Shown: positions 16,215-25,289 of the stretch, one piece after another
How the letters are laid out: each line of letters opens with the position of its first letter
Numbering within the stretch: position 1 is the first letter of the stretch
Assembly: GCF_020176955.2 (NCBI RefSeq)
Contig: NZ_JAIUCZ020000004.1
Coordinates: 682,001 to 746,000 of the forward strand
Length of the DNA stretch: 64,000 nt
From: Nocardia sp. alder85J
GTDB lineage: Bacteria; Actinomycetota; Actinomycetes; Mycobacteriales; Mycobacteriaceae
Reading direction: 5' to 3'
Program-made: the position numbers and the translations under genes
The notes under the pieces: generated by a model
What the model saw: only the letters and a program-made list of their open reading frames with translations
The model's database searches: none
What the model was told of the DNA's origin: nothing

Positions 16215-18410
16215 TTATCGGCGGTCTCGGGCGCTGTATGCCTCGTCACGAGAAGCCTTGGCCACCAGGGAATCCGGTGGCGTGAAGCGCCCGCCGTAGC
16301 GCTGCGCCAAGGCGCGGGCCCGGGCGACGAAGCCCGCCGGGCCACCGTCGTAGCCGTCGATGTACTGCAGCACACCGCCGGTCCACGCCGGGAACCCGAT
16401 GCCCAGCAGGGAGCCGATATTCGCGTCCGCCACCGAGGTGAGTACGCCCTCGTCGAGGCAGCGCACCGTTTCCAGTGCCTCCGCGAACAACATGCGCTCC
16501 TGCAGATCCCGGAACGGGACGTCGGCGGAACCCGAGCCGAACGCCGCACGCAGGCCGGTCCACAAACCGGTGCGCCGGCCGGACTCGTCGTAGGCGTGGA
16601 ACCCGCCGCCGGTCGATCGGCCCCGGCGGTCGAATTCGTCGATCATGCGGTCGATCACCGCCTCGGCGGGGTGCGGCCGCCACGTACCGCCGGCCGCCGT
16701 GATCGCGGCCTTCTTCTCTTCGCGGATCTTGCGCGGCAGCGTCAGGGTCAGCTCGTCCAGCAGTTGCAGGGGCGGCGCGGGGTAGCCGGCCTGCGTTCCG
16801 GCCTGTTCGACGATCGCCGGATCGACGCCCTCGCCGACCGCGGCGACGGCCTCGTCCAGGAAGGTCATGATCACACGGCTGGTGAAGAAGCCGCGACTGT
16901 CGTTGACGACGATCGGCACCTTGCCGATCTGCCGGGTGAAGTCGAACACCTTGGCCAGGGTCTCCGATGCGGTGTTCTTGCCGGTGATGATCTCGACCAG
17001 GGGCATCTTGTCGACCGGGGAGAAGAAGTGGATCCCGATGAAATCCTGTTGCCGGCGAACGCCTTCGGCCAGGATGCCGATCGGGAGCGTGGACGTGTTC
17101 GATCCGAGCACGGCGCCGGGTGCGACGACATCCTGGATCTCCCGGAACACGCGCTGTTTGAGTTCCACATCCTCGAAGACCGCCTCGATCACGAAATCTG
17201 CTCCGGCGAGATCGCCGGGATCCGCGGTCGGATGGATCAGGTCCAGCAGCCGGGCCGACCGTTGCTCGGTCGTGGTGCCGCGCGCGACCGCCTTGGCCTC
17301 CAGTTTCGCGGCATAGTCCTTGCCGCGTCCGGCGTTCTCCGGCGTGACATCCTTCAGCACCACCTCAAGCCCCGCCTTCGCGCACACATAGGCCAGTGCC
17401 GAGCCCATCATGCCCGCCCCCAGAATGCCGACCTTGGTCGCGGCGAAGGCGGGTATCCCGGCCGGTCGGGCGGCGCCACCGGTTACGGTCTGCATGTCGA
17501 AAAAGGTGGATTGAATCATGTTCTTGGCGATCTGCCCGGTGACCAGCGGGATGAAGTAGCGGGTCTCGATCAGCGCCGCGGAGTCGAAGTCGACCTGTGC
17601 GCCCTCCACCGCCGCCGCCAGGATGGCCCGCTGCGCCGGTGCGGGCGCGCCTTTCGATCGACTGTGCAGCGCCGCCGTGAGCACCGGAAGATGTTCCGCC
17701 AGTTCGGGATCGGCGGGTGTGCCGCCGGGAATGCGGTGTCCCGGCACATCCCACGGTTGTACCGGGTCCACACCGCGATCGATCCAGGCGCGGGCGGCGG
17801 GAAGCAGATCCGCTGCGGTGGAGACGATCTCGTCCACGAGGCCGAGATCCAGCGCCTGCTGCGGCCGTAACCTGGCGCCGCTGAGCAACACCTCGTCCAC
17901 GGCGCGCCGTACACCCAGCATTCGCACGGTCCGGGTGATGCCACCGACTGCGGGCAGCAGTCCCAGCCCCACCTCGGGCAGGCCCACGACCACCGCGTGT
18001 GCGCAGGCGACGCGGTGATGAGTGGCCAGCGCCAGTTCGAGACCGCCACCCAGCGCCGCGCCGTTGATCGCCGCCACGACCGGGCGGCCGAGTGTCTCGA
18101 GCCGGCGCAGCTGTCGTTTGAGGTCGTTGCAGTAGGCGGCCCAGCGCGGCCCGTCGGACGGTGTGGTCGCGAGGAGATCCGCCAGATTCCCGCCCGCGAA
18201 GAAGGTCTTCTTCGCCGAGGTGAGGACGACGCCCCGGATGGTTTCCCGCTCGCTCTCCAGCCGATCGAGCGTCGCCGTGAGCGCGGCCAGGAACTGCCGG
18301 TTCATCGTGTTCGCCGACGCCGTGGGATCGTCGAGCACGAGCACGACGATGCCGTCGGGCTCGAGCTGCCATCGGATGAGCTGCTGTTGCTCGGTCGTTG
18401 CCTGTGTCAT
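16215..18410 (-). CDS. Multifunctional fatty-acid oxidation protein (enoyl-CoA hydratase/3-hydroxyacyl-CoA dehydrogenase), FadB-like
   Basis: 731 residues. An N-terminal crotonase domain (KKTFFAGGNLADLL, INGAALGGGLELALATHHRV, GLPEVGLGLLPAVGG) is followed by an NAD-binding 3-hydroxyacyl-CoA dehydrogenase domain. The latter has the Rossmann motif VGILGAGMMGSALAYVCA near 340, SNTSTLPI, IGIHFFSPVDKMPLVEII with catalytic His, and a C-terminal dehydrogenase domain. It performs the hydration and NAD-dependent dehydrogenation of beta-oxidation and partners the thiolase encoded 19 bp upstream. Start ATG 18410 follows a GGAA-type site; the longer frame is unsupported. Confidence 0.93.
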   Translation of the reverse strand: MTQATTEQQQLIRWQLEPDGIVVLVLDDPTASANTMNRQFLAALTATLDRLESERETIRGVVLTSAKKTFFAGGNLADLLATTPSDGPRWAAYCNDLKRQLRRLETLGRPVVAAINGAALGGGLELALATHHRVACAHAVVVGLPEVGLGLLPAVGGITRTVRMLGVRRAVDEVLLSGARLRPQQALDLGLVDEIVSTAADLLPAARAWIDRGVDPVQPWDVPGHRIPGGTPADPELAEHLPVLTAALHSRSKGAPAPAQRAILAAAVEGAQVDFDSAALIETRYFIPLVTGQIAKNMIQSTFFDMQTVTGGAARPAGIPAFAATKVGILGAGMMGSALAYVCAKAGLEVVLKDVTPENAGRGKDYAAKLEAKAVARGTTTEQRSARLLDLIHPTADPGDLAGADFVIEAVFEDVELKQRVFREIQDVVAPGAVLGSNTSTLPIGILAEGVRRQQDFIGIHFFSPVDKMPLVEIITGKNTASETLAKVFDFTRQIGKVPIVVNDSRGFFTSRVIMTFLDEAVAAVGEGVDPAIVEQAGTQAGYPAPPLQLLDELTLTLPRKIREEKKAAITAAGGTWRPHPAEAVIDRMIDEFDRRGRSTGGGFHAYDESGRRTGLWTGLRAAFGSGSADVPFRDLQERMLFAEALETVRCLDEGVLTSVADANIGSLLGIGFPAWTGGVLQYIDGYDGGPAGFVARARALAQRYGGRFTPPDSLVAKASRDEAYSARDRR

Positions 18411-18429
18411 AGCCGAATTCCGTTCCCGC

Positions 18430-19638
18430 TCAGATGCGTTCGATGATGGTCGCGATACCCATGCCGCCGCCGACACAGAGCGTCACCAGTGCCCGCCGGT
18501 CACCGCGCCGCTCGAGCTCGTCCACCACGGTGCCGACGAGCATGGCGCCGGTGGCGCCGAGCGGATGGCCCATCGCGATGGCGCCCCCGTTGACGTTCAG
18601 TTTCTCGTCCGGAATGCGCAGGTCCTTCTGATACTTCAGTACCACCGAGGCGAACGCCTCGTTCAGTTCGAACAGGTCGATGTCGTCGATGGTCAGCCCG
18701 GCGCGGGCGAGCACCTTCTCGGTCGCCGGGCGCGGCCCGGTCAGCATGATGGTCGGATCGGCGCCGGAGACCGCCGTCGCGACGATCCTGGCCCGTGGCG
18801 TGAGATCGAAACGTCGGCCCGCCTCCTCGGTTCCGACCAGAACCAGGGCCGCGCCGTCGACGATGCCGGAGCTGTTGCCGCCGTGATGAACGTGCTCGAT
18901 CCGCTCCACGAACGGGTATTTCTGCATCGCCACCGCGTCGAAGCCGGCGGCGCCGAGGGATGCGAACGAGGGCCGCAGCGCGGCCAGCGAATCGACGGTG
19001 GTACCGGGACGGCGGTGCTCGTCGCGATCGAGTACGACCTCGCCGGCGAGGTCTCGCACCGGGACCACGGAATTCTCGAAATAGCCTTCGGACCAGGCGG
19101 TTTCGGCGAGCCGCTGGGATCGGGCGGCGTAGGCGTCGACATCCTCGCGGGTGAACCCCTCGATCGTCGCGATGAGGTCGGCGCCGATGCCCTGTGGTAC
19201 GAAGTTCAGGTCGTAACCGGTGGCCGGATCGTTGAACAGCGGGCCGCCGTCGGTACCGATAGGCGCCCGGGACATCGACTCGACGCCGCCGGCGAGTACC
19301 AGCGTCTCGAAGCCGGAGCGCACTTTCTGCGCGGCCAGATTGGTCGCCTCCAGACCCGAGGCACAGAACCGGTTGATCTGGACGCCCGCCACGGTCTCCG
19401 GCAGTCCGGCGACCAGGGCCGCGGCCTTGGCGAGGTCGCCGCCCTGGTCGCCGACCGGGGTGACCACGCCGAGCACCACATCATCGATCGCGGCCGGATC
19501 GAGAGATGGTGAGCGCGAACAGATTTCGTTGATCAGCCCCACGACGAGGTCGATGGGCTTGATACTGTGCAGCGAGCCGTTGCGCCCTCTGCCGCGAGGT
19601 GTGCGAATCGCTTCGTACACGATGGCCTGATCAGGCAT
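18430..19638 (-). CDS. Acetyl-CoA acetyltransferase/3-ketoacyl-CoA thiolase, FadA-like
   Basis: 402 residues with all thiolase signatures: acylation Cys in INRFCASGLEATNLAAQ near 90, NVNGGAIAMGHPLGATGAMLV with catalytic His, and the C-terminal second Cys in LVTLCVGGGMGIATIIERI. It cleaves 3-ketoacyl-CoA with CoA. With the downstream FadB-like protein it forms a beta-oxidation module. Start ATG 19638 has GAAAGAGAG upstream. A 270-bp spacer with two C5-6 runs and the TetR gene lie upstream on the same strand. Confidence 0.93.
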   Translation of the reverse strand: MPDQAIVYEAIRTPRGRGRNGSLHSIKPIDLVVGLINEICSRSPSLDPAAIDDVVLGVVTPVGDQGGDLAKAAALVAGLPETVAGVQINRFCASGLEATNLAAQKVRSGFETLVLAGGVESMSRAPIGTDGGPLFNDPATGYDLNFVPQGIGADLIATIEGFTREDVDAYAARSQRLAETAWSEGYFENSVVPVRDLAGEVVLDRDEHRRPGTTVDSLAALRPSFASLGAAGFDAVAMQKYPFVERIEHVHHGGNSSGIVDGAALVLVGTEEAGRRFDLTPRARIVATAVSGADPTIMLTGPRPATEKVLARAGLTIDDIDLFELNEAFASVVLKYQKDLRIPDEKLNVNGGAIAMGHPLGATGAMLVGTVVDELERRGDRRALVTLCVGGGMGIATIIERI

Positions 19639-19908
19639 GAGCTCTCTTTCTCGGGATCTGCCATCGGGTGCGTCCCGGCGGCACTGTTGATGGCCCGGAA
19701 CATGTTGCGGCGCACCGGGTATCGAATGGATCGGAGCTGGACGGCTCCGGGACGGCCGGTGGCGCCGCGCATCGACGGCCGAATTCGACGGTAGTGGTGA
19801 AACGGACGGCGGAAATCCCCCCGCCGGAGGAATTCGGGTCCCCCTCGGAGGTACGTCAGGAGCGCGATCGACGGCCGAATCCGCCGGCCCCGAACCCGGC
19901 CCGGGGGG

Positions 19909-20490
19909 TCAGACGCCGAGGACGGCCCGGGCGGCGTCGGCGAGCAGCTGACGCGACCGATCCTCGAACAGGCCGGCGTTGTGGAAGAGCGCGGACTGGA
20001 TCGCGCTGATCGCGGCATGGACGAGTGTTCGCGCGTCGGCGTCGGAGAGGTCGTCCCGGAGTTCGTCGAGCAGATGTACCCATTCCTCGATGTACATCCG
20101 TTGCTTGCGCCGCAGCCGGCGGCTGTCCTCTTCGGGCAGGTTGTTGATCTCGTTGTGGTAAACCTGCGCGAGCTCGCGATCGGCCACCACGAATTCGACC
20201 TGACCGTCGATGAGCCGATTGAGCGCCAGCTGCAGATCGTCCACCGACTCCACGATCAATTGCTCTTCGCTCAGCAGATTGTCGATCGCCCGATCGAACA
20301 GTGCCACCAGAACGGCGGATTTGCTGTCGAAGTGCCGGTAGATGCCCGATCCGGTGATGCCCGCCGCGCGGCCGATATCGGCCATCGACACCGCGTGGAA
20401 CCCCTTGCGGGCGACCAGGTCCGCGGCTGCGCGCAAAATGCGGTCCTTACGCGCGGGATCGCGGACACGCGCCGTCGGCTCGCCGATCAC
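19909..20490 (-). CDS. TetR-family transcriptional regulator
   Basis: 193 residues. The N-terminal TetR helix-turn-helix lies near 15-60 (RILRAAADLVARKGFHAVSM, ADIGRAAGITGSGIYRHFDSK). The C-terminal helical ligand domain includes DRELAQVYHNEINNLPEEDSRRLRRKQRMYIEEW, a pattern seen in regulators of fatty acid and acyl-CoA catabolism. A perfect 16-bp palindrome sits 24 bp upstream of its start, suggesting autoregulation. It probably represses the downstream thiolase/FadB unit in response to an acyl-CoA. Its palindrome differs from the TTAGT...ACTAA operators, so it may not control the carboxylase genes. Confidence 0.88.
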   Translation of the reverse strand: MIGEPTARVRDPARKDRILRAAADLVARKGFHAVSMADIGRAAGITGSGIYRHFDSKSAVLVALFDRAIDNLLSEEQLIVESVDDLQLALNRLIDGQVEFVVADRELAQVYHNEINNLPEEDSRRLRRKQRMYIEEWVHLLDELRDDLSDADARTLVHAAISAIQSALFHNAGLFEDRSRQLLADAARAVLGV

Positions 20491-20514
20491 CCACCTCCTG
20501 CGGACGCCTGGTCT

Positions 20515-20530
20515 CGAGTGATGTCACTCG
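20515..20530. promoter_or_regulatory. Palindromic operator CGAGTGATGTCACTCG between divergent genes
   Basis: Seven-base arms CGAGTGA and TCACTCG flank a 2-bp centre, 24 bp upstream of the TetR start. The size is typical of TetR operators; autoregulation is the simplest reading. Confidence 0.6.
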
Positions 20531-20787
20531 TCGTTAACCGAATCCGAGCAATTCCATGAATACCATACGTGTCGATAGTGATCGTCCGGTCACATGGCTT
20601 CCGATTCGGCGCGAATCCGTGGTCGACCCGGCGGCCACGGCGAGCGGATCGCATACCTCCAACGGTGCGTGTTGACACCACCGTGGAGGGATGTCCGAAT
20701 TCCTCGAGGTCCCTACTGTCGAAGGGTGCCCTGCCGACCGGCTCTGCGGTCCGGGCCGGAACAGTCTTCGATCCCGAGGGAGCTACC

Positions 20788-21630
20788 GTGGAACGAGTCC
20801 CGCCGAGCGTTGCGCAGCACGAACTCGACCTGCTGTGGCAGAGCATCTTCACCTGGGCGAGTTGGGCGATCGTGGCGATCATGCTCGCCGCCGCGATTCG
20901 GTTGGGGATCCGGCAGCGAACGCCCTTCTATCTGTTCGCGTGCCTCGCCGCCGGCGTCGCGGCGTTCGCCGAGCCGCTGTACGACGTGGCATTCGACCTG
21001 TGGTTCTACGACGTTCACGACGGCCGGTCCGGAGCGATGTATTCGCATTTCACTGCATTCGGTGTGGTGCAGCCGAACTGGACGCACAGCGGATACATCA
21101 TCCTGTACGCCAGCGCATGCCTCTACGCGGGTCGCGCGATGTACGAGGGCCGGTGGACCCGTCGTGGGCTGTTCGCGGTGTGGGCCGCCGAGATCGCCGC
21201 ATCGTGTGTATTCGAAATCATCGGTACCGGATTCGATGTCTACACGTACTACGGTCCGTATGTGCTGCGAATCTGGCACTATCCACTGGTGATCGGGATT
21301 CTCGAGGGTACGCAGGTCGTCCTGTTCACCGTTCTCGCCGTTCACATCCGGCGGCGGGCCGCCACCTGGTGGGGTGCGGCGGGTCTGTTCATCGCGTTCC
21401 CGCTCACCATGGTGGGCACCAACGCCGGGATCGGGTTCCCGCTCGTCATCGCCCTGCATCTCGACCGCCCGCAGTCGTCCGCGCCTATCGTCTGGGTGGC
21501 CACGCTGTCGACCATGGCCTTGTGCGTCGTCGCGGTATCCGGCGCGAGCAGATTCCTCCCCACCCGGTCCGGTCGAAACGAATCCGGTTCACCGGGCGTG
21601 GACGCAGTATTGGCGGGCTCGGTCTCCTGA
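20788..21630 (+). CDS. Polytopic integral membrane protein of unknown function
   Basis: 280 residues from GTG 20788 (GAGGGAGC upstream). About seven hydrophobic segments are visible, including FTWASWAIVAIMLAAAIRLG, FYLFACLAAGVAAFAEPLYD, YIILYASACLYAGRAM, LFAVWAAEIAASCVFEII, HYPLVIGILEGTQVVLFTVL and IVWVATLSTMALCVVAVSGA. Conserved-looking aromatic and charged residues in EPLYDVAFDLWFYDVH and FDVYTYYGPYVLRIWHYP could line a ligand site. I cannot assign a function. It diverges from the TetR gene, so it may share that regulator. The in-frame extension upstream of the GTG overlaps the promoter and is not supported. Confidence 0.7.
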   Translation: MERVPPSVAQHELDLLWQSIFTWASWAIVAIMLAAAIRLGIRQRTPFYLFACLAAGVAAFAEPLYDVAFDLWFYDVHDGRSGAMYSHFTAFGVVQPNWTHSGYIILYASACLYAGRAMYEGRWTRRGLFAVWAAEIAASCVFEIIGTGFDVYTYYGPYVLRIWHYPLVIGILEGTQVVLFTVLAVHIRRRAATWWGAAGLFIAFPLTMVGTNAGIGFPLVIALHLDRPQSSAPIVWVATLSTMALCVVAVSGASRFLPTRSGRNESGSPGVDAVLAGSVS

Positions 21631-21907
21631 GTCCGCCCGGAGCGGGAACGACGGGCGGGTGAAGTTTCTCGTCCCGAGTGTGGCGGGCGGCGACGCTGCC
21701 GGCTATCGGACAGCGCGTTGTCGGTCCACGAGAGCTTGTGCGCGCGGCGCGGGAACTCCCAGGGTGAGCAGGCTAATTTATCGCCGGATGAGTCCATACA
21801 GAACAGTTTCGGGCGAGGTGACGACCGGTCGACCGCACCGTGCAGCGAACTTCGGGACACTCATTCGCCCTCGCGCGCAACCAGGTTCGTCGTCTACTGT
21901 CACCCGC

Positions 21908-22237
21908 GTGAGCAACGACCCATCCGGCCAGGCAGAGGATGCCGCCGAAGGCGGGCAACTGCGCGCCTCCACCCTGGAGCTGTTCTTCGATCTGGTCTTC
22001 GTCTTCACCATCACCCAGCTGACCCACGTGTTCAGCGAACATCCGGGCTGGGTCGAACTCGGCCGGGTGGCACTGATGTTCGGTGTGATCTGGTGGATTG
22101 GAAACAGGCTTATTCGCCACCTGCGATTTCGGGGCGAAAATGTCTCTGTAGCACGGCGTTCGATCGACTTGGGGTATCCCGGAGTATCCCGGATATTCCC
22201 GCATGTTCCCGCAATTCTCGGCCGATCACGACACTGA
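21908..22237 (+). pseudogene. Low temperature requirement A (LtrA) family membrane protein, truncated after its first helices
   Basis: GTG 21908 opens a frame with the unmistakable LtrA start: TLELFFDLVFVFTITQLTHV, then a second helix GRVALMFGVIWWIG. Similarity stops near codon 65 (about 22,100), where normal family members continue for another 300 residues with many more helices. The remaining 40 residues to the stop are unrelated and rich in Arg. The break marks the left edge of the accessory region, so the rest of the gene probably lies beyond the right end of the inserted DNA or is lost. Confidence 0.75.
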
Positions 22238-22531
22238 ACATAGGAGCGCTGTTCCCGGACGTTCCCGTGAACCGGCGCCTTCTCTGGCCGACCGGTGTGT
22301 CCTGTCAACTGCTGGTCTGGCGCGGCATTGAATCTGCAATGGGTCGCTCGGCAATCACGGTCTGCCCTGTCTCTGCTCGGCGTGTCGAGCGACGACACGC
22401 CGAGTAAAATTTTCGCCTTGCAACTGGCCCGCTACCCATTTCGATGGGCGCGGAACCGATTGCAGGCACTGGGTGGAAGGGATGCACGCGGACATTCGTC
22501 GATGTTCCCGGTGGCTCCCGTCCAGTTCCCG
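22175..22531. repeat. Helically phased TTCCCG/TATCCC iteron arrays
   Basis: Short repeats ending in CCC recur at exact 10-bp steps at 22175, 22185, 22195 and 22205, with a degenerate fifth at 22215. GTTCCCG repeats occur at 22251 and 22261, and GTTCCCG/GCTCCCG at 22504, 22514 and 22525. They sit just inside the truncated LtrA gene. Ten-bp phasing places repeats on one DNA face, as in regulator or replication-iteron arrays. A matching array precedes the XRE gene at 40643. Confidence 0.5.
22376..22413 (+). terminator. Candidate intrinsic terminator in the gene-free spacer 22238-22713
   Basis: Perfect 12-bp stem CTCGGCGTGTCG (22376-22387) and its complement (22393-22404) with a 5-base loop, followed by TAAAATTTT. 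Apart from this and the iteron arrays I see no convincing gene in the spacer; a 118-codon plus-strand frame there lacks coding character. Confidence 0.5.
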
Positions 22532-22713
22532 CAGCTAACCAGCTGTTTTCCGTGTCAAGTCACTGCGCTGGAGCTTAACCAGTGGTGGTGGGACCACGGG
22601 CTGAGCCCCGCCCTACGGCGCATCCTGCAAGCATGGCTCTCATTTGTTTGAGCAACGGCCACGCTACCAGGACCATCGACCCGCGCCTATTACTCTGATT
22701 GGAAGCCATCCTG

Positions 22714-23349
22714 GTGCATACCATCGACGTCGAGTCGATCGCTGGCGACCTCGGCACCTACGAGGTCACCTGGTGGGTCGACGAATACGTGAACAACCCG
22801 TTCGATGAATATGACCACTTCACGTCCGTCGTACTCCGCTCCCGTGATCGGCGTTCCCTCGCCTGCAGCTACGGTCCTATGGCTGAGAAGATTTCCCGGA
22901 TCCTTGCGGATGGTGTCCATTCGGAGGCATCGGTGGTGCGGTGGCTGACCCTGCGTGGATGCCGCGGTATCCACGCGCTGCATCACCTCGGGAACGATGG
23001 ACGGATCGCCGCCGATCCACCGTTCGAACCTGACACTTCCATGCACAGTGGGGCGTTCCGCGGCGTCGCATTCATCACCCCCGAGTTGTTGCCCGAGGTA
23101 TCTGATCCGGACCGTGTGGTCAGTGAGGACGTTCGGGAGCTGTCGTATTGGGCCGAAGGTGATGTGTTCGGGTACTCGGTAGCACGCGGATCCGGCGAGG
23201 TAGTAGGTTCCGGTGGGGGATATTTCGGTTGGCTCGATACCAAGGACTCGATTCTGGGCGACGCTGTTCTGGAAGATATTCGGGAGTACGAGAGCCATCT
23301 CATTCGGCAAGCACGGCTGTTCGGTGCCGGCTTCATCGGCGTCGTGTGA
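22714..23349 (+). CDS. Hypothetical protein, possible accessory-element function
   Basis: About 211 residues. The protein is acidic, with an even mix of strands and helices: YEVTWWVDEYVNNPFDEYDH, FRGVAFITPELLPEVSDPDR, ELSYWAEGDVFGYSVARGSG and a C-terminal helix DIREYESHLIRQARLFGAGF. Coding character is good and the frame ends cleanly. GTG 22714 was chosen because GGAAG lies 10 bp upstream; a TTG five codons earlier is possible. I recognise no family. First intact gene after the island edge. Confidence 0.55.
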   Translation: MHTIDVESIAGDLGTYEVTWWVDEYVNNPFDEYDHFTSVVLRSRDRRSLACSYGPMAEKISRILADGVHSEASVVRWLTLRGCRGIHALHHLGNDGRIAADPPFEPDTSMHSGAFRGVAFITPELLPEVSDPDRVVSEDVRELSYWAEGDVFGYSVARGSGEVVGSGGGYFGWLDTKDSILGDAVLEDIREYESHLIRQARLFGAGFIGVV

Positions 23350-23668
23350 CCGATGAGCGAGTGGCTCATCTTGTACAACCGGATACCTATCGGCAGATTT
23401 GCAACTATTATTCCTGCTGAACGAAGGGCCTGGAATTGCCTGTTCTATCTATCCCGAAATCCATGGACGCTCATTGTGCGTATTCGGTAGCTCATGGCTG
23501 GATGGCCGTGCCGGCTGTTGTGACCATCGATCGTGGACCGCTGGGGCCGGTCGCGGCTTGCCAGGCGTGTGCGGAGTTTCATCAATGTGTGGCGAGTGCC
23601 TCGTGAGCACCGGCTCCGCGTCGCCGTCGCTTGGTGTTTCGCCAGCCGTTGTGGGTGCTGCTCGGCGG
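23350..23668. other. Spacer of about 320 bp without a supported gene
   Basis: A plus-strand open frame extends leftward from the next gene through this stretch, but its residues are low-complexity and Cys/Gly-rich and no start has a ribosome-binding site. I see no hairpin or repeat worth annotating. Confidence 0.4.
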
Positions 23669-24220
23669 ATGCCGGATAAGACTCGGTCCCGCGAGGAGCA
23701 GACCATCACGACCGCAGGGCCCGTTGTCTGCGTCCGCTGTCCCGGCGTCTCTGTCGCTCGGCGACATGATTGCCTGTGGTGTCAGCGGTGCGGGGTTTAT
23801 CTCGTGCTGGATACCGTGGCGGGCGAGTGGGTCAGCTTCGCCGAGAAGGTGCGGCGTGGGATCGAGGGGCGCAATGCCCGGTGGTGCCAGCAGGCCCGTG
23901 CCTGCCTCGGTCGCCAGCTCGACGACGTTCGAGGCGTCGTTCCCGCTGGATGGACCATGAATGTCGACGATCCTGTCAACGGTCTGCCGTGCATCCGTAT
24001 CACACCGCCCGCCGGCCGGACTGACGTCTCCGCTCGCCTGTATCCGCCACACGACGAATTGCCCGGCGGCTGGTATGTGCGCATCGACAACCGGACCCGG
24101 CACATGGATTTCCCGTTGTACCTCGCCGGCGGTGTCCACGCCGCCTTCTTCACCACCGCTGCGATCGCTGCACGTAGGGCCGTCCGGATGGTTCGCGGCG
24201 AACTGCTTGCCTCCTGTTGA
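23669..24220 (+). CDS. Hypothetical protein with an N-terminal Cys-rich (zinc-ribbon-like) segment
   Basis: 183 residues from ATG 23669. Near residues 20-40 four cysteines are spaced as CVRCPGVSVARRHDCLWCQRC, consistent with a small zinc ribbon. The C-terminal half (GLPCIRITPPAGRTDVSARL, GGWYVRIDNRTRHMDFPLYL, AAIAARRAVRMVRGELL) looks like a compact alpha/beta domain. The start is uncertain because the frame is open further upstream. No family recognised. A short overlapping transcription unit with the 47-residue gene downstream is likely, 29 bp apart. Confidence 0.5.
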   Translation: MPDKTRSREEQTITTAGPVVCVRCPGVSVARRHDCLWCQRCGVYLVLDTVAGEWVSFAEKVRRGIEGRNARWCQQARACLGRQLDDVRGVVPAGWTMNVDDPVNGLPCIRITPPAGRTDVSARLYPPHDELPGGWYVRIDNRTRHMDFPLYLAGGVHAAFFTTAAIAARRAVRMVRGELLASC

Positions 24221-24249
24221 GCAAGCGGCCGCCGAGAAGGGGGTGCGTC

Positions 24250-24393
24250 ATGACCTCCGGGGTTTATGCCCGTCAGGCCGCGATCGTCATCCCGCGCGGC
24301 CGGCCCAGGGACCGGGCGGGGGAGGGATTCCTGCTCACCGACAAGGAAGCCGAACCGTTGGCCCGAGCGCTGCCCGAGTCCACCGGGGCATAA
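24250..24393 (+). CDS. Small hypothetical protein (47 aa)
   Basis: ATG 24250 is preceded by GAGAAGGGGG, a strong ribosome-binding site, and opens a 47-residue frame ending in TAA: MTSGVYARQAAIVIPRGRPR, then EGFLLTDKEAEPLARALPES. It reads as a short helical protein. It probably shares a transcript with the gene 29 bp upstream. No homologue recognised. Confidence 0.45.
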   Translation: MTSGVYARQAAIVIPRGRPRDRAGEGFLLTDKEAEPLARALPESTGA

Positions 24394-24441
24394 CTGATCG
24401 GCCCTCCGACACCGGCCGTCCGGCTTCCAGGGGCATGTCGG

Positions 24442-25269
24442 TCACTCGAGTTGGGTTTCCGGGGGCTCGGGTGACCGGTGCTGTGTCGGGTCCCCGATGA
24501 GACCGATGAGCGTGTCGGTATCGCTGAGGGTTCCCGGCGCCAGTTGGCCTGGGGCAATGAGATGGGGCATCTTCGTGGTCATTGCCAGCACCCGCCGCAT
24601 CAGGTCGGGCATGGTTTCATCGACCTGGGCGTTCTCGGTCTTGGCCTCGATCATTCCGTCGAGCAACGTGCGCAGTGGGTGGGGATCGGTGTTCGGGCTT
24701 GCCCACACCAGCGTGGCGCGGGAGGCGTCGTTCCATCGGGCCGAACTGACGGCGCTGTAGTCGATCGTCCACTGGGCTGCATCGGTGAGTTGATCGAAGA
24801 ACAGTCGGGTCGACCGGCCGTTGCCTTCCGGGAACGGGTGTGCGGCATTGAGCGCGGCCAATCCATGGGCTGCCGCGTTGCGAAACTCCTCGCGGTCCAG
24901 GTCTGCCCACGGACGGCTCGCCACGGCTTCGACGGCCTGGCGGGCGTAGGCGTCCAGGTAGTGACGCGGGCAGAAATCCACATCGTGTTTACCCATGTCG
25001 ATGGTGCGGAACTGTCCGGCCCACTCGTAGATACCGTGGAACAGGTGAGCGTGGATCGCTTTCCACTGCCCGACATCCCGTGATTGCGGGATGGCCGCGG
25101 AGCCGAGCCGAATCTCCAGCGTGCGCTGCATGGTCTGCCGGTACTCGACGAGTCGCAGGATGTACTCGGTGGTGGCGCCGACGAGATTGCGCATCATCGG
25201 CTCACCATCGTCGCCCGCGGTCATGTACGTCACCGCGTACTCGTCATGCTGCCAGGACTCATCGACCAT
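24442..25269 (-). CDS. Fic/DOC family protein (candidate AMPylase) without a VbhA-type partner
   Basis: 275 residues. The Fic motif is intact near 137-145: HPFPEGNGR, with catalytic His and anion-binding Asn/Arg. Upstream helices (QWKAIHAHLFHGIYEWAGQF) match the Fic core. Fic proteins transfer AMP or related groups to target hydroxyls. I see no (S/T)xxxE(G/N) inhibitory helix at its N-terminus and no VbhA gene beside it; instead a globin-like gene ends 20 bp upstream on the same strand. It is paralogous to the Fic gene at 27695-28495. ATG 25269 has AGGGAC upstream. The C-terminal 60 residues are unassigned. Confidence 0.88.
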   Translation of the reverse strand: MVDESWQHDEYAVTYMTAGDDGEPMMRNLVGATTEYILRLVEYRQTMQRTLEIRLGSAAIPQSRDVGQWKAIHAHLFHGIYEWAGQFRTIDMGKHDVDFCPRHYLDAYARQAVEAVASRPWADLDREEFRNAAAHGLAALNAAHPFPEGNGRSTRLFFDQLTDAAQWTIDYSAVSSARWNDASRATLVWASPNTDPHPLRTLLDGMIEAKTENAQVDETMPDLMRRVLAMTTKMPHLIAPGQLAPGTLSDTDTLIGLIGDPTQHRSPEPPETQLE

Positions 25270-25289
25270 CGGTTGTCCCTAACGGTCGT

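Noticed and set aside
20515..20530. Same operator as at 5629 and 6678
   Set aside because: The sequence CGAGTGATGTCACTCG differs in half-site and length from TTAGT...ACTAA, so a different regulator is likely.
22295..22651. 118-codon plus-strand frame at the island edge
   Set aside because: It spans the hairpin and phased repeats, has no ribosome-binding site and no protein-like pattern.
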